Positions 22,497 through 35,460 of a stretch of 64,000 nucleotides of DNA are shown in pieces. The notes under the pieces were generated by a model. That model worked only from the letters and a program-made list of their open reading frames with translations. It was not told the origin of the DNA and made no database searches. Numbering within the stretch: the first letter of the stretch is position 1; every line of letters starts with the position of its first letter. Source of the DNA: Congeria kusceri (taxonomy: Eukaryota > Mollusca > Bivalvia > Myida > Dreissenidae); NCBI GenBank assembly GCA_027627225.1, contig JAPFQT010000037.1, forward strand, positions 248,001-312,000, given 5' to 3'. Both the position numbers and the translations under genes were made by a program.

Positions 22497-24834
22497 TCTC
22501 GATTTATAGCACAGCATTGATCCTCAATCACCACCGTGTACACAACTGAAATGCAAATCCTGTCGTGTTTATTTTCATTTATAATTGATCAATTTAATCT
22601 ATATCATTTCTTGAATGAGCTACAAATAAGGTAGCTGGGTGGGAGAGGGGTGAGCACTCCCTCCCTTGTCATTGCCTTTAAGTGGTCACTGCAGGTTTAA
22701 TTGAATGACTTCATGTTGTATACTTACAAGGTTTAATATTTTCTTTAAATTTAAAGCTTTTTTGTTGTAGTTTTTCTTTAAATCTTAAAACATCCTTACA
22801 TTGAAAAACAATTCTTACATTGAACACAATCTTGTAACAGCCTTTATTCTGCATGCTTGATATTTTAACTTAACTGCAATACTAGTAGCACTTCATAAAA
22901 TGCTGTTAAGTAACAGCATTAAGTATTGCATGATTTGCTTTTGCATATATTAATTTCAGGATTGCTGCAGTTTTTGAAAGATATTGTGCTTTGGTTTTTA
23001 TTCTTCTGTTCATACAGGACAAACAAGACAGTGGAGACAGTGGCTTTTGAAGACAGAAATTAACAGTCTTTGTCATGTTAGGTTGTTTCCAAGATGGACA
23101 GCCAAGGAGTCTTTAAAGTTGTGTCGTGGTGCTTTGCATTGCAGTTTTTAATTGTTTTTTTCTTTTGCCTGAGATGGCCTATCCAGTATTCAATTTGTTA
23201 ATGTTTGATGTTGCTGTTACTGTTCATATTTGTGGGAAAAGTTTTTCGTATAATCACAAGACTATGTTCTTTTCAAGTATTTTCTGATCAATACTTAAAA
23301 ATTGTTCAGCATTTAAACCATGTTAATTGTTGTATTTAAGGTATGGTTTGGGTTCTTTTGAATGAACAATTAGTATTCCAAAAAGTTCCTAAAGCAAAAG
23401 CTGCATTGAAAGACCACCTTTCATCAAGACCGCATGTTGTTTAATACATGTATTTACATTTCTGTGGCCATTTTTTAATAACTTTGAAGAGTACATGATC
23501 TTTTTGGCAGAATTAAAAGGTAAAATATATTAATTTGTGTTTTGGTCTTCCAGAAAGGATGGTCTTAAAACTGGAGATGATGTCGGATATATGCCTTTAG
23601 AGTTCATGAATACACTGTTCCGAATACTGAAATAAATTAGTCTGTTGTATGTACTAAGCATGTTAAAGATATATATAATATATATAACTAAGCTTTATAA
23701 ATGTATATAACATCATGCCAAATGTTTTTTTACGCAGTACCCAGATTCAGTCCAGCATTTGGCTTTAATACTCATTCCATTTAAAATGATTTGTTGTCTT
23801 TTATAAGTCACCATGTATGTAAGACAGTGAAAATATGTGGAGTGTTTACTTAACAAAGCATAAAGTGACATGAAAAGATTATTTTGAACCTGCTTAACTG
23901 CCAGAAATTATTGCCACGTGTATTATTGACAGAATTTACATATTTGACAGAACGAAATGTGGGGGGTTACCTTCTTCAGATACACATAACTTTGCTATTT
24001 TTCAAGATACAGTAATTTAATTTGCAGTTTTGTTTTTCTAAAAGAATAACCTTTAAAATGGTATATACTTTAATAGGTTTTTATAAATAAAAAAAAAATC
24101 CTGTTATCGCTACATTGAATGTTACGTGACTGATGCATCAACTTTGTGTAGGTAATTACACAGTTAAATGTGACGATGTTTATATACTGTTTATACAAAT
24201 ACACTATTGTATGAGCGCATGCAAGTAAAAAAAAAACATAGTAAAATGCACCTGTGGTTATGTCAACAGTTCATGATTGATTTGTGTTAATTTTTCATTA
24301 ATGTAAAAGTCACGTTTTTGTTAATTTTTTGTTTAGTTAGATTCTGTATTGTATAAACACATTGTAACAATAAACATTTACCCTTGTGACGTCTTTTTAA
24401 GTGTAATATTCGTTTATAAATTTACATCATAATCATGTTTTCACATTCCGCCATCTTGAAAAGACCAAAAGTTGAATAGGTTACAAACCAGTAAATCTCT
24501 TTGAATTACAGTCAAACCAGCCACAAGTTAAACCGTCAAAACGTCATATGTACCGGCCACCAAACTCCGCGCAGAGATTTGACTGGACCGAGGATAGCTC
24601 TTATCAATTCCATGCCGTCATAATAAACTACGTGATGATGATCGATTCAAATCTTCTAGATATTATTTATGGTTTTAATTAGTTATTTTATTTTTATTTT
24701 ATCATTCTTGACTGCAAACGATATACAAAAAGTCCCAATAATATGTAAAAAAATATGCATTAAATTAGCATTATTTCTAATGAAAGTTAATGACGTTCAC
24801 GCGACTGAAAACTGTTTTTTATTAACAGAAGGGG
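22497..24834. other. AT-rich region with a possible poly(A) signal near 24369
   Basis: No coding exon is supportable. T-rich sequence with AATAAA at 24369-24374, followed about 15 bp later by a GT-rich stretch (CTTGTGACGTC), looks like the 3' end of a plus-strand transcript. The same could arise by chance. CATTCCGCCATCTTGAAAAG at about 24446 resembles a YY1-type CGCCATNTT site. Confidence 0.3.
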
Positions 24835-24955
24835 TTTTATAACGTCTATGTTCGAAAACGCTTGGTACGAACGGAATACAAACAAATGTACATGCCGATT
24901 TACTCCAGATGCATCACCAGCTATCGCATGCAGTCCATAAATACGATAAAAAGTT
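24835..24955 (+). repeat. Dispersed repeat, second copy at 61495-61585
   Basis: The block GCTTGGTACGAACGGAATAC, ATGTACATGCCGATTTACTC, CATCACCAGCTATCGCATGC is shared, with about 80% identity by eye, with 61511-61584. It has no coding potential. Confidence 0.7.
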
Positions 24956-25120
24956 ACGAAAACATTATTACTTGATCGATGTCAATGCAGTTTTTTGTAT
25001 TTTGATCTGTAATATGTCTATTGAAAACGATTTCGTCAAAGTTTTATTTATCACATATTTATGAACTGCTGCTTTAAATGAAAATAGAAACGACAATAAA
25101 TGTAAACATAACAAGAAGAA

Positions 25121-26659
25121 GTGGGGGTATCTTGGTTTGCACCTGTCCGTCGGTCGGTCGGTCGTATGGTCGGTCTTTTCGTAAACCATTTCGTTTCCGC
25201 ACGATATCTAGAGAACGCTTTGACCTACGATCACCAAAATTGGTATGCTCGTTACTTGGGAGGGAAGGAAGACGCCTATACATTTTGAGGTCAACAGGTC
25301 AAAGATCAAGGTCACCGATGCTAAAAATAGAATAACGGTTACCGCTCAATAACTTGAGAATGCATCGAGATATTTTAATGAAATTTCATACATAGATACC
25401 TTATATTGAGACCTCGCTTAGGATTGCATATGGGATGGGTGGGATCATGGTCAAGAACACCGTTACTAAAAATAGAAAGACAGTCTCCGCTCAATAACTT
25501 GAGAACGCATCTAGATATTTTAATGAAACTTCATACATGGATACCTTATATTGAGACCACACTTGGGATTGCATATGGGGTGGGTGGGGTCAAGGTCATT
25601 TAACGTAACAAAAATTATAAAAAACGGTTTCCGTTAAATAGCTTCAGAACGCATCGATATATTTTAATCAAACGTCATACATATATACCTTTTATCGAGA
25701 CCTCCCTTGGGATTGCATATGGGGTGGGTGGGGTCAAAGTCAGTGTTACTAAAAATAGAAAAACGGTTTCCCCTCAATAACTTTAGGATCCATAAAGATA
25801 TATTAATGACATTTCATACGTAGATACCATGTATCGAGACCTTGCTTGGGATTGCATATGGTGTGGGTTGCATCAAGATCAAGGTCACCATAACTAAAAA
25901 TAGAAAAACGGTTTCTGCTCAATAACTTGAGAATGCATCGAGATATCTTAATGAAACTTCATACATATATACCTTATATTGAAGACTTGCTTTAGATTGC
26001 ATATGGGGTGGATGTGGTCAAGGTCGAGGTGACAGTTACTAAAAATAGAAAATGGTTTCCGCTTAATAACTTGAGAACGCATCAAGATATTTTAATGAAA
26101 CTTCATACATAGATATCTTATACTGAGACCTGTCTTGCGATTGCATAAGTGGTCGATGGGGTCAAGTTCAATGTCACCGTTATTAAAAATAGAAAAACGC
26201 TTTTCGCTCAATAACTTGACAAGCACAGAGATATTTTAATGAAACTTCATACATAGATACCTTATATCGAGAGCTCGCTTGGGATTGCATATGGGGTGGG
26301 TGGGGTCAAGGCCACCGTTGCTAAAAATAGAAAAACGGTTTCCGCTCATTAACTTGAGAAGGCATCGAGCTATTTTAATCAAACTTCATACAAATATACC
26401 TTATTTTGAGACCTCTCTTGTGATTTAATATGGGGTTGGGAGGTCAAGGCCAAGGTCACCATTACTAAAAATAGAAATACGATTTCCGCTCAATAGCTTG
26501 AGACCGCATCGAAATATTTTAATGAAACTTCATACATAGATACCATATATCGAAACTTCGCTTGGGATTGCATATTACAAAATGTCTTAACAATTGCATA
26601 TATTCACAACTTGGCTGCAAGTCGGGGGGCATACATGTTTTACAAACATCTCTTGTTTT
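25121..26659 (-). mobile_element. Long tandem-core element (HINE-like), minus orientation
   Basis: The right end, read on the minus strand, is AAACAAGAG ATGTTTGTAAAACAT GTATGCCCCC. The left side has GTGGGGGTATCTTGG, so TATGCCCCC and GGGGGTA are the inverted pair. The core has about eight ~165-bp units with AAAAACGGTTTCCGCTCAAT, AACTTGAGAACGCATC, GATATTTTAATGAAACTTCA and ATTGCATATGGGGTGGGTGG. Most units carry GGTCAAGGTCA-type motifs, and CGGTCGGTCGGTCG (25150-25165) marks the far end. It is related at its termini to 7449-8060. The open frames at 25078-25335 and 25406-25603 are artefacts. Confidence 0.8.
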
Positions 26660-27594
26660 ATTTAGGTTTCCTAAATAAAATAGCATATTAAACGACAACA
26701 TTTCCGAGAGCTGCCTAAGCTGCTACAAGTACACATTGATGTAATGTGCTGTGACTTTATATTATTTTCATTTGTCATCCCTCTCATCGAGTACGGTTGC
26801 ATCTTGTGGGAGGGGCTCGTCTGTTGAGTAGCGGATGATTTGTCTTCAAGAGAGATGGATAGCCATCACAAGATGTTGTACTATCGAGTTCTGATAAAAC
26901 TGTAAGCTGCTGACGCTTCTCATTGCAATTATATTTTCACTCGGGGCTATTCATAAGATGAACGCACAAGCAACATACGTCTGTCTTGCAGGCGCGCAGG
27001 AAGCTCACGAACATTGGGTCCGCGGAAGGGATTGGTACGGGAGGGGTTTCCCATGCCGATAATTTGTTAAATGTCAATGTAATACTACACGGCTTGTCCT
27101 GCAATTTTTCTGCTAAAAGTGGTGATACACAGTTTGATAATTTATTTCATTATTTTAAGGACAGATACATTCTTAAATGGAATAAAGTCGCATTGCTCAT
27201 CTATCGTATTTATCCAAATATCTTATAGCATGTAACAATCTAGATATCTCATAGCATGTAACAACAATTAAAAACATTGTCTAATACTAACGTAACAAGG
27301 ATAGGTATTCAACCACTGAACATTAAATTCTCTCAAGACATGTAAAATTTCGCATGTCGAATGATGGAGATAAGAAGGTTTTGCGAATTCATACGACAGT
27401 CTTATAGCTGTCTTGCAACTTCGCGCGAGTTATGGTCGAAATGTACCATACCCAAAATGTGCAATGTGTTGAATCAAAATATAACGTCATATATTTATGA
27501 AAGGGCTAATAAATACATGTTGTAATCAAGAAAGGTTAGTATAATAATTCAGTGTGTTAACATTTTAGTACGGTGAAATTAATGTATGTCTTCT
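26660..27594. other. Unassigned; weak exon candidate at 26992
   Basis: On the plus strand CTGTCTTGCAG ends at 26991, followed by ARRKLTNIGSAEGIGTGGVS in a locally GC-rich stretch. No donor, partner exon or similarity supports it strongly, so it is noted only here. Confidence 0.3.
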
Positions 27595-27915
27595 GCAAAT
27601 GGTCTTAATGACCTAAACATTTGAGCCAAGTTTCATGAAAATCCTTCAAAAGACATGGGAGATATAGAGCGGACGCGAAATGGAGGCTCGAATATTTGAC
27701 CTTCAAGTGTCACCTTGACCTTGAGCCGGCGTAAGTGACTCATGCCTTCTGCACATCGTCTCAATTACCTAAATATTTGAGTCATGTTTCATGAAAATCC
27801 TTCAAAGGGTATATAAATAGGAGATATGGAGCGGACACGAACATGTTACGGACAGACGGACGGACGGTCGGACGAAGGGCATTCCTATAACCCCCCTCCG
27901 CTTCGCGGCGGGTGA
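27595..27915 (+). repeat. Repeat with two ~125-bp units and a CG-rich hairpin end
   Basis: Two units share TGTCTTCTGCA(A/C)AT, AAGTTTCATGAAAATCCTTC-type and GGAGATAT(A/G)GAGCGGACRCGA blocks. The right end has GACGGACGGACGGTCGGACG and the hairpin CCGCTTCGCGG followed by CGGGTGATTAA. This resembles the right end of a HINE-type element; the left terminus is not seen. Confidence 0.65.
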
Positions 27916-28399
27916 TTAAACATTGATTATATATAGGAACGCATTTGTTTGGAATTATTTAAATATCTTTAGACAAATAATAACAAAATAAATGAAGATT
28001 TTCTAACTGTACTTGTCATAAAAAGTACTAGTACGTTGTGTGAAGGAGTTGTTGAAATATGTAGATTAAAAATTACATTTTGTAGTAATATATTTTATTT
28101 CCATCACACCTGCATATTGGGGGAGGGTGGGGGGGGGGTTAACTGCTAAATCACAACATACTGCTATACTTATTTGTTCGCTATTATTTTTCATTTTTTA
28201 ACATTTATTTTAATGTATTTTTTCTTATTTTATACTTATAATAAGTTTGTAATATTGTGGAGTATGTTTCTTGCACAAATAAACTTACTATCTAAAATTC
28301 ATGTATTACGTCTTATTAAACTGGTATTTGGACCTACTAGAAATCACACCGATATTTTTTGCCACGCCTTAAACGTCAGATGCATGGTAGATAAAGTAT
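27916..28399. other. AT-rich with a G-rich tract
   Basis: A GGGGGAGGGTGGGGGGGGGG tract lies at about 28119-28138. The open frame at 28174-28527 runs partly into the inverted-repeat element at 28400 and is not called. Confidence 0.5.
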
Positions 28400-29368
28400 C
28401 CGGACAAAATCCCTCCCGGACATATCCCGCCTTTTTAAGTACCCGGACAAAAACCCTCCCGTTGATTTTACAAGCCGGACATAATCCCTCCCAATCAAAA
28501 TTTATAATAGTTAAATTGTTTGCATAAAGAACCGGTTTTAATATAAATATGTTTGCTCCATTTCGAATCAAAACCAATGACACGCGTATAGATGTAAATC
28601 TGATGATTGATATATATTATTATTTTACCATCAGATAAATAAGTGGCACTTTATTTCTGAATGTACTTGTTATAAAAAGTACTTGTTATATGGAGGGGAC
28701 ATTTCCTCGTGATTAAAAAAGTACGTGTTATATGGAGCGGACTTTGACTCGTGGCTGCGCCACTCGTGAAAATATCATTTTCTATGAACACTCGTGAAAT
28801 GAAATACGATCTATACCAAAATCAACAAATTTTCTTTTTATTTTATGCTTTTGGACAATAAATAAATAAAATTGCGCGAGATAAGCTTAAACGTCACAAA
28901 TTCGTGTATTCTGACGTCATAAAAATGACGTCAACAATGATTCCAAAACTGTTACTCGTTATTATGGTGAAAATCAAGTGCCATATTTTGTGAGTCGTTA
29001 TCGCAAAATTAAAATTTTGTCCAATTGTATAATGTGTTATATGTAAACACATGCATGTACATACTGTACATGTATATAAATGTGCCAAGGGTTGTAAACC
29101 ACTACTTGTAAATCGATGCTAGGTATGGAAAAATAGTCTGTTTTATTCTATATTTTTACTTCAGTGAAAATTTAAAATCTTATGTTTTCAGTGCTCCAAC
29201 AGTGAAAATATACTACTTTATTTCTCCAATAAAGTTCGATATTTCACTGAAAAGCATATAATAAAATGTTCTTAAATATAGGTACTTTTATAATGGCTAT
29301 ATAATTGAAATATATGTCTTTAAAGGGGTGGGGGACTTTGTCCGGGGTGGGGGGGGGGATTATGTCCG
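28400..29368. mobile_element. TIR element with repeated CGGACANAATCCC motif
   Basis: The left end has CGGACAAAATCCCTCCCGGA, then CGGACAAAAACCCTCCC and CGGACATAATCCCTCCC by 28494. The right end has GGGGGACTTTGTCCGG and GGGGGGGATTATGTCCG (ending at 29368), which is the same motif inverted. The interior (~850 bp) is AT-rich, with direct repeats of AAGTACTTGTTATATGGAG near 28678 and 28720. No transposase trace was seen. Confidence 0.6.
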
Positions 29369-30000
29369 AGATTCCAAATGCCTACCAATTAACACAGTAG
29401 TCAATTGGGACCTGGTCTCCAGTCGATAGAATGCCACCAGTTTACTTCTCAATCACACATGATGGACACATGTTTGTATATACAAGACTCGTGATGTATC
29501 ATGCTATGTATAATTAGTATGCTAATTTGCTTTTTATAAAAAGATCAAATTCTTGCATTTTTTTCATATCAACGACTTGGGCCGAAATGGAATTGGGCCG
29601 TCCTGACCCAACACTGTTGTTGTTGTAGCAATGGCGGATATTTTGATTTGGAAAAGCTGAAAATAAGAACTCAACGTAACAACCCGCACATAGGTAATAA
29701 GGGTCATTAATGACAGTTTTTTACAACGAAAAAACAAAAATGAACTAATAAAAATGTGTTTCACCAATGTTAAGTGCGTGTCAATGTCGAAAACTCAAAA
29801 TGTCTGTGATTTTTTGTCACGTGCCACTTGTGTGATTATGATGAATCCTAAACTCATTTTGACTATAATCACAAAAATACATTTTTCAGTTTTATGAGAT
29901 GAAAGTAGCTTTCTGCAAAACCTTACCACCGCAGGTCCATTTATTGGTCAGATTTATTTACGTTACATTTGTCATGTGAAAAAACCTGAACATCTGAATG
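29369..30000. other. No supportable feature
   Basis: Short open frames only; nothing recognised. Confidence 0.55.
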
Positions 30001-31837
30001 CTAGTTACTTAGGCACGTGGTGAATTCGGCACCTAGTCACATCGGCACTAGCATGTCGGTTCAGCACTTACAATTGGCCACTTCGGCACTTACAGTTTGC
30101 CACTTTGGTACTCACAATATTTCCAACTTATGATGTACTTTCTATTTTTAAAATACTTAAATTTTACTTTTTGATGCATTTATTGAGATTGCATTTACGA
30201 CGGCAAAGTAGATAAATATAATGTTGAATATAATTATTATAAAGTATACAAGTCCATATTTAATACTTTTATTATTCAATGTATAATACACAAGACTGGC
30301 CTGAAAAAATACCCTGAAAAAAATCCAGAACAATTAATATTATATAATGCATAATGTCATAAATGACGGAACACAAGACCGGTAGTTTTAAATAATGCTC
30401 TTACACATACAAGGTTTTTAAGGTTACAAAATACAGAAAATCACTTGGGTGCTGAACACCATACGTCGCGTCAGAACAATACTGTTAATCACAATTATGC
30501 AGGTTCAAAAACCTTAATCATCTACATATAGCGTATTTAGCATCTTTAGCACGTTTCTTATTTTTACAACTCATACTATAAATCTAATTGAAATTTAATA
30601 TACTAAACTTTAATTTTTTACTTAGTTGTTAAATATTACTTTAATATTAATTAACTATATCAAATCTGTATTCTGACACAATACGCATGTTTTGTTGCTA
30701 CGCCACATCACCTTATAACGCCTATTGTTAATTGATAAAGAGACATGCACCAAGTATGCTACGCAATTCGCTAATATGAAACAATGGCCCAAACTGCAAT
30801 TGCACATGGGGGTCACAACCGAATATATTGGTATGTTTTAATTACGGCACATTTATTTATAAATTATTGAAGCAAAAGTTAAACTACTTGAGTTATTATA
30901 TTATCATCCGAACTTGAATGATTGCATAGTTATATATAGGATGAACAATAAAAATTTGGTGGAACTAAAATATACTTTTTTAATCATATGTATTGTCAAC
31001 TTGTCAGCAAGTTTAAATACACAAATTCGCATTAATATGCAGATTTCTTCTTTCATTAAAGTAAGGAATTAGTGTACAAAGATATTTATGAATTTTTATC
31101 TCAGTAATCTTAAATTTATATTCAATGGCATTAAAATTTATTTATCATCTGCACTAACGCTACGATGTCAACAAATATACAAAAGAATTACATGTTTAAA
31201 CAACATAAATGAAATTAATACCTTTTATTTCAAAGCAGACCCTGTTTGTAAAGAATACAATGCCACTTCTCATTTACAAATAAGATTATTAAAATTATAT
31301 TTGAAAACAAAACAACCCTACTATTCAAATATAAGTGAAACTAAAAGCAGCATTTTTAATATGAGACATCGTATACTTGGTGAACAGAAATGAACACGTG
31401 CCATAATTGCACATTACGACTTATACAATTATCATCTGCCATTGCGAGCATGAAAAGAAATGCAGTTTTCAAATGAAAACAAATGCAGTTTTCAACCTTT
31501 TATATCATTTTTATCTTCAATTAATTTAAACGCTCTTGCCTAAATTTCAAACATCAGTATGAGTTAATTAATTGGTTCTTTATAATTTTATTTATATATA
31601 CATGACTGTGGCAAACGGATGGAACATCACTTTTAACATACCTTTGATTTTAATTTCACGCCTATCTTTAAGTAGTCAAAATGTGCTAATTATTTGCAAA
31701 CTGATAGAACATCAGTTAAAGATGTGTTAATTTACCAGCGCCGAAGTAACTAACTGTGAATGCCGAAGTGGCCAAACTTTTATGCCGAATTGACACTTGA
31801 ATACGGGGCTGACGTTACCAGGTGCCGAGATAACTAG
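30001..31837. mobile_element. 1.8-kb element with long, motif-repeating inverted termini
   Basis: The left ~110 bp (CTAGTTACTTAGGCACGTGG, then repeated TTCGGCAC and GGCCACTTCGGCACTTACAG blocks) and the right ~110 bp (ending GGTGCCGAGATAACTAG) are inverted relative to each other. GGCCACTTCGGCA appears near 30080 and inverted near 31765. The interior is very AT-rich. The 101-codon frame at 31088-31393 has AT-driven composition and no recognised domain; it is not called as a gene. Confidence 0.65.
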
Positions 31838-32314
31838 ATACCGAACATCTGTGGGGGATTGCATTGAACCTACAACGTGAGAGGTAGACACTTTTATGAC
31901 GTTGCTAGTCCAACAGCAAGGCTGTTCAAAGCGAAAGTGTGGTATAATAGCTTGGCAATAACAACAACACAAGCTCAGGTTCAAGTTGTATATTCAGTTG
32001 TTGCTGGTGTTTATGCTCCCACACAAAGGTTTCTGTCTCTACAACCAATCAATATATATATATGTTATATTATGTTTAATGAATGCAGTTGATCATAGAT
32101 GCCATATGTCCTGGATCATTTGGGATTGTCTCAGAAATGCAGTGCTGTCCCACTGTCCCGGAATTTGTTCAGATGTTCCGAAAATTATTAGAAACTGTGT
32201 ATAACTATATTAGTTGATTTTTTGACAAACCATTTGTTGCCAAGGCAATGCATATCCGATAAGCCAACGTGTCATAAACTAGCAATTAACGGCAGTTGTC
32301 ACACTTGCGAGTAC
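31838..32314. other. No supportable feature
   Basis: Two overlapping open frames (31877-32092 and 31986-32204) show no family resemblance or splice support. Confidence 0.5.
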
Positions 32315-32700
32315 CTCTGCCCTGAAAGAGGAGCTTCATCCCCACAGAAAAACTATATTAACTAATTAAGACGCAGCGTTACTTTGGTTTGCCAATCCTA
32401 CTAATCGACGTAAATCAATCAATCGGCATAATACTCATTTATACACACATCAGTAGGTATATGGGTGCATCAGTTGATAACAAAAGAGCACCTATACTGC
32501 ATTCTTAAGCTGCAACGTGTATCAGAGTAGCTCGGCCCCACAGGTGGAGCTTGGCAGAGCTTCATTCCCACATAAAAATCCATATTAACCAATTAAAATG
32601 CAGCGTTACTTCAGTTTGCCCATGACGTGAACAATGGACCAATCTGCATAATACACATTTATACACACATGCGTCAGTTGATAACGAAAGAGTATCTATA
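32315..32700 (+). repeat. Diverged tandem duplication, period ~230 bp
   Basis: GGAGCTT(G…)CATYCCCACA, ATGCAGCGTTACTTYRGTTTG-type, ATAATACWCATTTATACACA and CATCAGTTGATAACRAAAGA-type blocks occur in the same order at about 32330-32495 and 32545-32700. Confidence 0.7.
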
Positions 32701-33530
32701 ATCCCGACCATAAGTACGAGCAATTTACTCACTCGTTTCGTTTCACAATATCCTCATTTAATTTACCTCCTAAGTACGTAATAGGTTTTAATTACTTTCT
32801 TTCAAATTTCGGGTAAAATAATTATTTGTTTCAAAAGTAGAACGTCGAACAAATTTTACTTTGAATTCGCATATAATTTTTTGTATATCCAAAATGCCTA
32901 TCCAATTTTACTGTTCAAGTGTTGTAAACACAATTTTTTGATAGTCTGTGTATGTCATGTAAAACCCGTGCTATACTAGAAAAGAGCACTAAATGTGTGA
33001 AGGCACTAACAACTTCATGTTCCACGCAAGAAAAGCGTGCGTGTAGAGACCATGTGATTTGCTAAATATAGACATGTCAATTGGGAATAAAAACTGTAGT
33101 GAAAGAACTTTGAAATCTTTACTTTTTGTATTAAACTTTCATAGTGCAATAACTTTGCAATCTTGAGCATTTTAATGAATATTTTTATCGCGTTCTTATA
33201 AAATGTAACCATGAAACAAAAGTACATTGTGGAATATAAATAATATGTACATCTGGACAAATAATATACACATGTAAATGTCCAGGAAAATCAGAAAAAA
33301 TCCTGGAAATTTGCGGGCAGAGTCCCGGAAATAATCCAAAAAATATGGCATATTGTGATTCTAAGTTGATAATCATGAACTTATTTGTATGTGTATAGAT
33401 AAACACCATTAAAATACCAGTTTAAGTTGTTTCTGAATTAATTTTTTTCTGAAATTTTTCCCATTTGTACGTGTTCATGTTGCAACAATTCCCGATTTGA
33501 TGGGTACCCATTCCCAAAGCAGTGAAAAAA
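32701..33530. other. AT-rich spacer
   Basis: Nothing recognisable; open frames at 33015-33260 and 33185-33409 are unsupported. Confidence 0.5.
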
Positions 33531-33790
33531 ATTGCTGAGTATACTACTGAAATTGCTGAGTAAACTACTGAAATCGCTGAGTATTCTACTGGAATCGCTG
33601 AGTATACTACTAAAATCGCTGAGTATACTTCTGAAATCGCTGAGTATACTTCTGAAATCGCTGAGTATACTACTGAAATCGCTGAGTATACTACTGAAAT
33701 CGCTGAGTATACTACTGAAATTGCTGAGTATACTACTGAACTCGCTGAGTATACTACTGAAATGCTGAGTATACTACTGAAATTGCTGCT
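33531..33790. repeat. 21-bp minisatellite, about 12 units, open on both strands
   Basis: Units are GCTGAGTATACTACTGAAAT plus C or T. Because 21 is divisible by 3, both strands stay open: the plus strand gives a seven-residue repeat S-I-L-L-K-S-L (33532-33768) and the minus strand Y-S-A-I-S-V-V, inside a 194-codon frame (33422-34006). One unit near 33761 has lost a base and breaks the plus frame. No start context, splice signal or similarity shows that either frame is translated. Confidence 0.9.
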
Positions 33791-33829
33791 GCTGGTGTGC
33801 ACACTATTCGGATATCCATCTACTTGCAG

Positions 33830-33958
33830 GCCAAGAAAAGGGACCAGCATGAAGCACTCCAGCACCAGATGAGGATGATAATGAAGATGATGAAGAGGAG
33901 GAGGATGACAGTGAATGATAAGCAGGAGGAGGAACATGTCCATGCTTTCCTCTCCTGA
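33830..33958 (+). CDS. Candidate exon, basic helical C-terminus
   Basis: CTACTTGCAG (acceptor) ends at 33829, and an open frame follows: AKKRDQHEALQHQMRMIMKM, then MKRRRMTVNDKQEEEHVHAF, LS and TGA (33956-33958). It looks like an amphipathic helix with clustered Arg/Lys, then an acidic tail. Helical tails of this kind end Myb/SANT-like accessory proteins of some transposons, but I see no such domain upstream. Immediately upstream is the 21-bp minisatellite. The same stretch in another frame is Asp/Glu-rich, so composition alone could mislead. Confidence 0.3.
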   Translation, partial: AKKRDQHEALQHQMRMIMKMMKRRRMTVNDKQEEEHVHAFLS

Positions 33959-35460
33959 AGGCACTGCCTGTCTCTCCCCCCGCACTCTCCCTAACGCCAG
34001 GGTCATGGCTTGGAGGAAGAACTGTAAGTAGCCCAGTTGGTGAATATGGATCTGTAAGTAATAGTGCTGTCACACCAGAGCCTGTCAGTACTATTTGCAC
34101 AAGATCCTCAACATGACCAGGTGGTCAACACTAATACCTTGCCATGCACATCATTCCTCGTGCTTCATGTCAAATCAGTTCATACGGTGCAGCTTCTGCT
34201 TATCTGATACGTTTTAGAATACTGTACGCTGCTAGTACCACGCTAGCACCACGCTAAACATACGCCACACGCACGTCAACCTTGTCCTATATGTTGCAAC
34301 GCTTAATCGTATATCAGCGTTTTCTCAGTCTAATTCTGATGTAGAGGCACCATTTTACGTGGACACAGCACCGATGCAGTGCTGACACACTAAATACATT
34401 TGAAATGCGCAGTAATTACTTCATTAACATCGTGAACGCATACATAGACCTTAAACTGAACTGTAGCACCAACTGGATGAAAGCACTGCCAGAAGTCCCC
34501 ACATAGGAACTACATTAATGAGTCCATACTGCATCATTTATATGTCATAAACGCGCTTCGACTGTCACTACTACGTCATAAAGCGGTCCATGCTATGTCC
34601 TCGTTTTTCCGCTACCCAAGCTTTGTGCATGCTCAAATCTGCCCATGTCCTCCACGCTCTCAAAGACATAACCAGATAATGCATATCCCTTGGTCCTCAA
34701 CATGTCAAAGGCCGTCCTCAACATGTCCTCGCAGGACGTGGTTAACATGGTAAGGACGGGCTCTGGTTGATGGGATATAAGCGTTGATGTCACATGTTCA
34801 TAATTTTTACATTGAACTTACAATCACAAGATCAGAAGGTGGACACCTACACCACTGCGAATCTACAATCATGTAGACATTGTACATTGGTGAACTGTTA
34901 CAATACTTCACTGATAAAAGTGTTACGGAGAGACTTAAATGAATTAACCAGGGACTTATTAAAGGATGTGACTTTCACTTGCCGAGGGAGCAAGTTACTT
35001 TGAACATCCACTTGCCCCCAGAGAAATAAGGTTGCCCCATCTTTGAGTCAATGTCTTTGATATATATAGCATACAATGCAGTATTACATTATTTCAGCAA
35101 ACATGTAAGAAACTTAATGACTTTTTTTATGAAAAGCTATCAACAGAAACAATTCTGATTTCACAACTGTTTTTTTTTCTGATGATCAGATCTTATCAAA
35201 TAACTGTTAGATAACATGTTTAATCATGAACACACTGGTCACAGTTTAAAATAGTGACGAACTCTTCATAGGCCTGCTTTGCAAGATTCTAACGATCTTC
35301 ATATTCTATATGTCTTTCAAACTGTTTTGCACATATTCATTAATCCATGAGGTCCGGAAAGTTCATTTATGTGATTCTTTTTCTTTTTTTCTGTTTTTTT
35401 TCTTTGTCTGATGTCTGTTTATTTTATAGATTTGCTAATTGAACTATTTACTTTCTTATC
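33959..35460. other. No supportable gene
   Basis: The minus-strand open frame at 34593-34793 and plus-strand 34794-35003 have no recognised family. Direct repeats of TAGTACCACGCTAGCACCAC type lie at about 34231-34256. Confidence 0.5.

Noticed and set aside
28174..28527. 117-codon plus frame
   Set aside because: It crosses the boundary of the element at 28400 and its second half reads the terminal repeat motif.
31088..31393. 101-codon frame inside the 1.8-kb inverted-repeat element, considered as a transposase remnant
   Set aside because: No catalytic or DNA-binding motif; residues follow from high AT content.
33422..34006. 194-codon minus-strand frame
   Set aside because: Its length comes from the 21-bp in-frame minisatellite, and the rest has no start context, splice signal or known domain.
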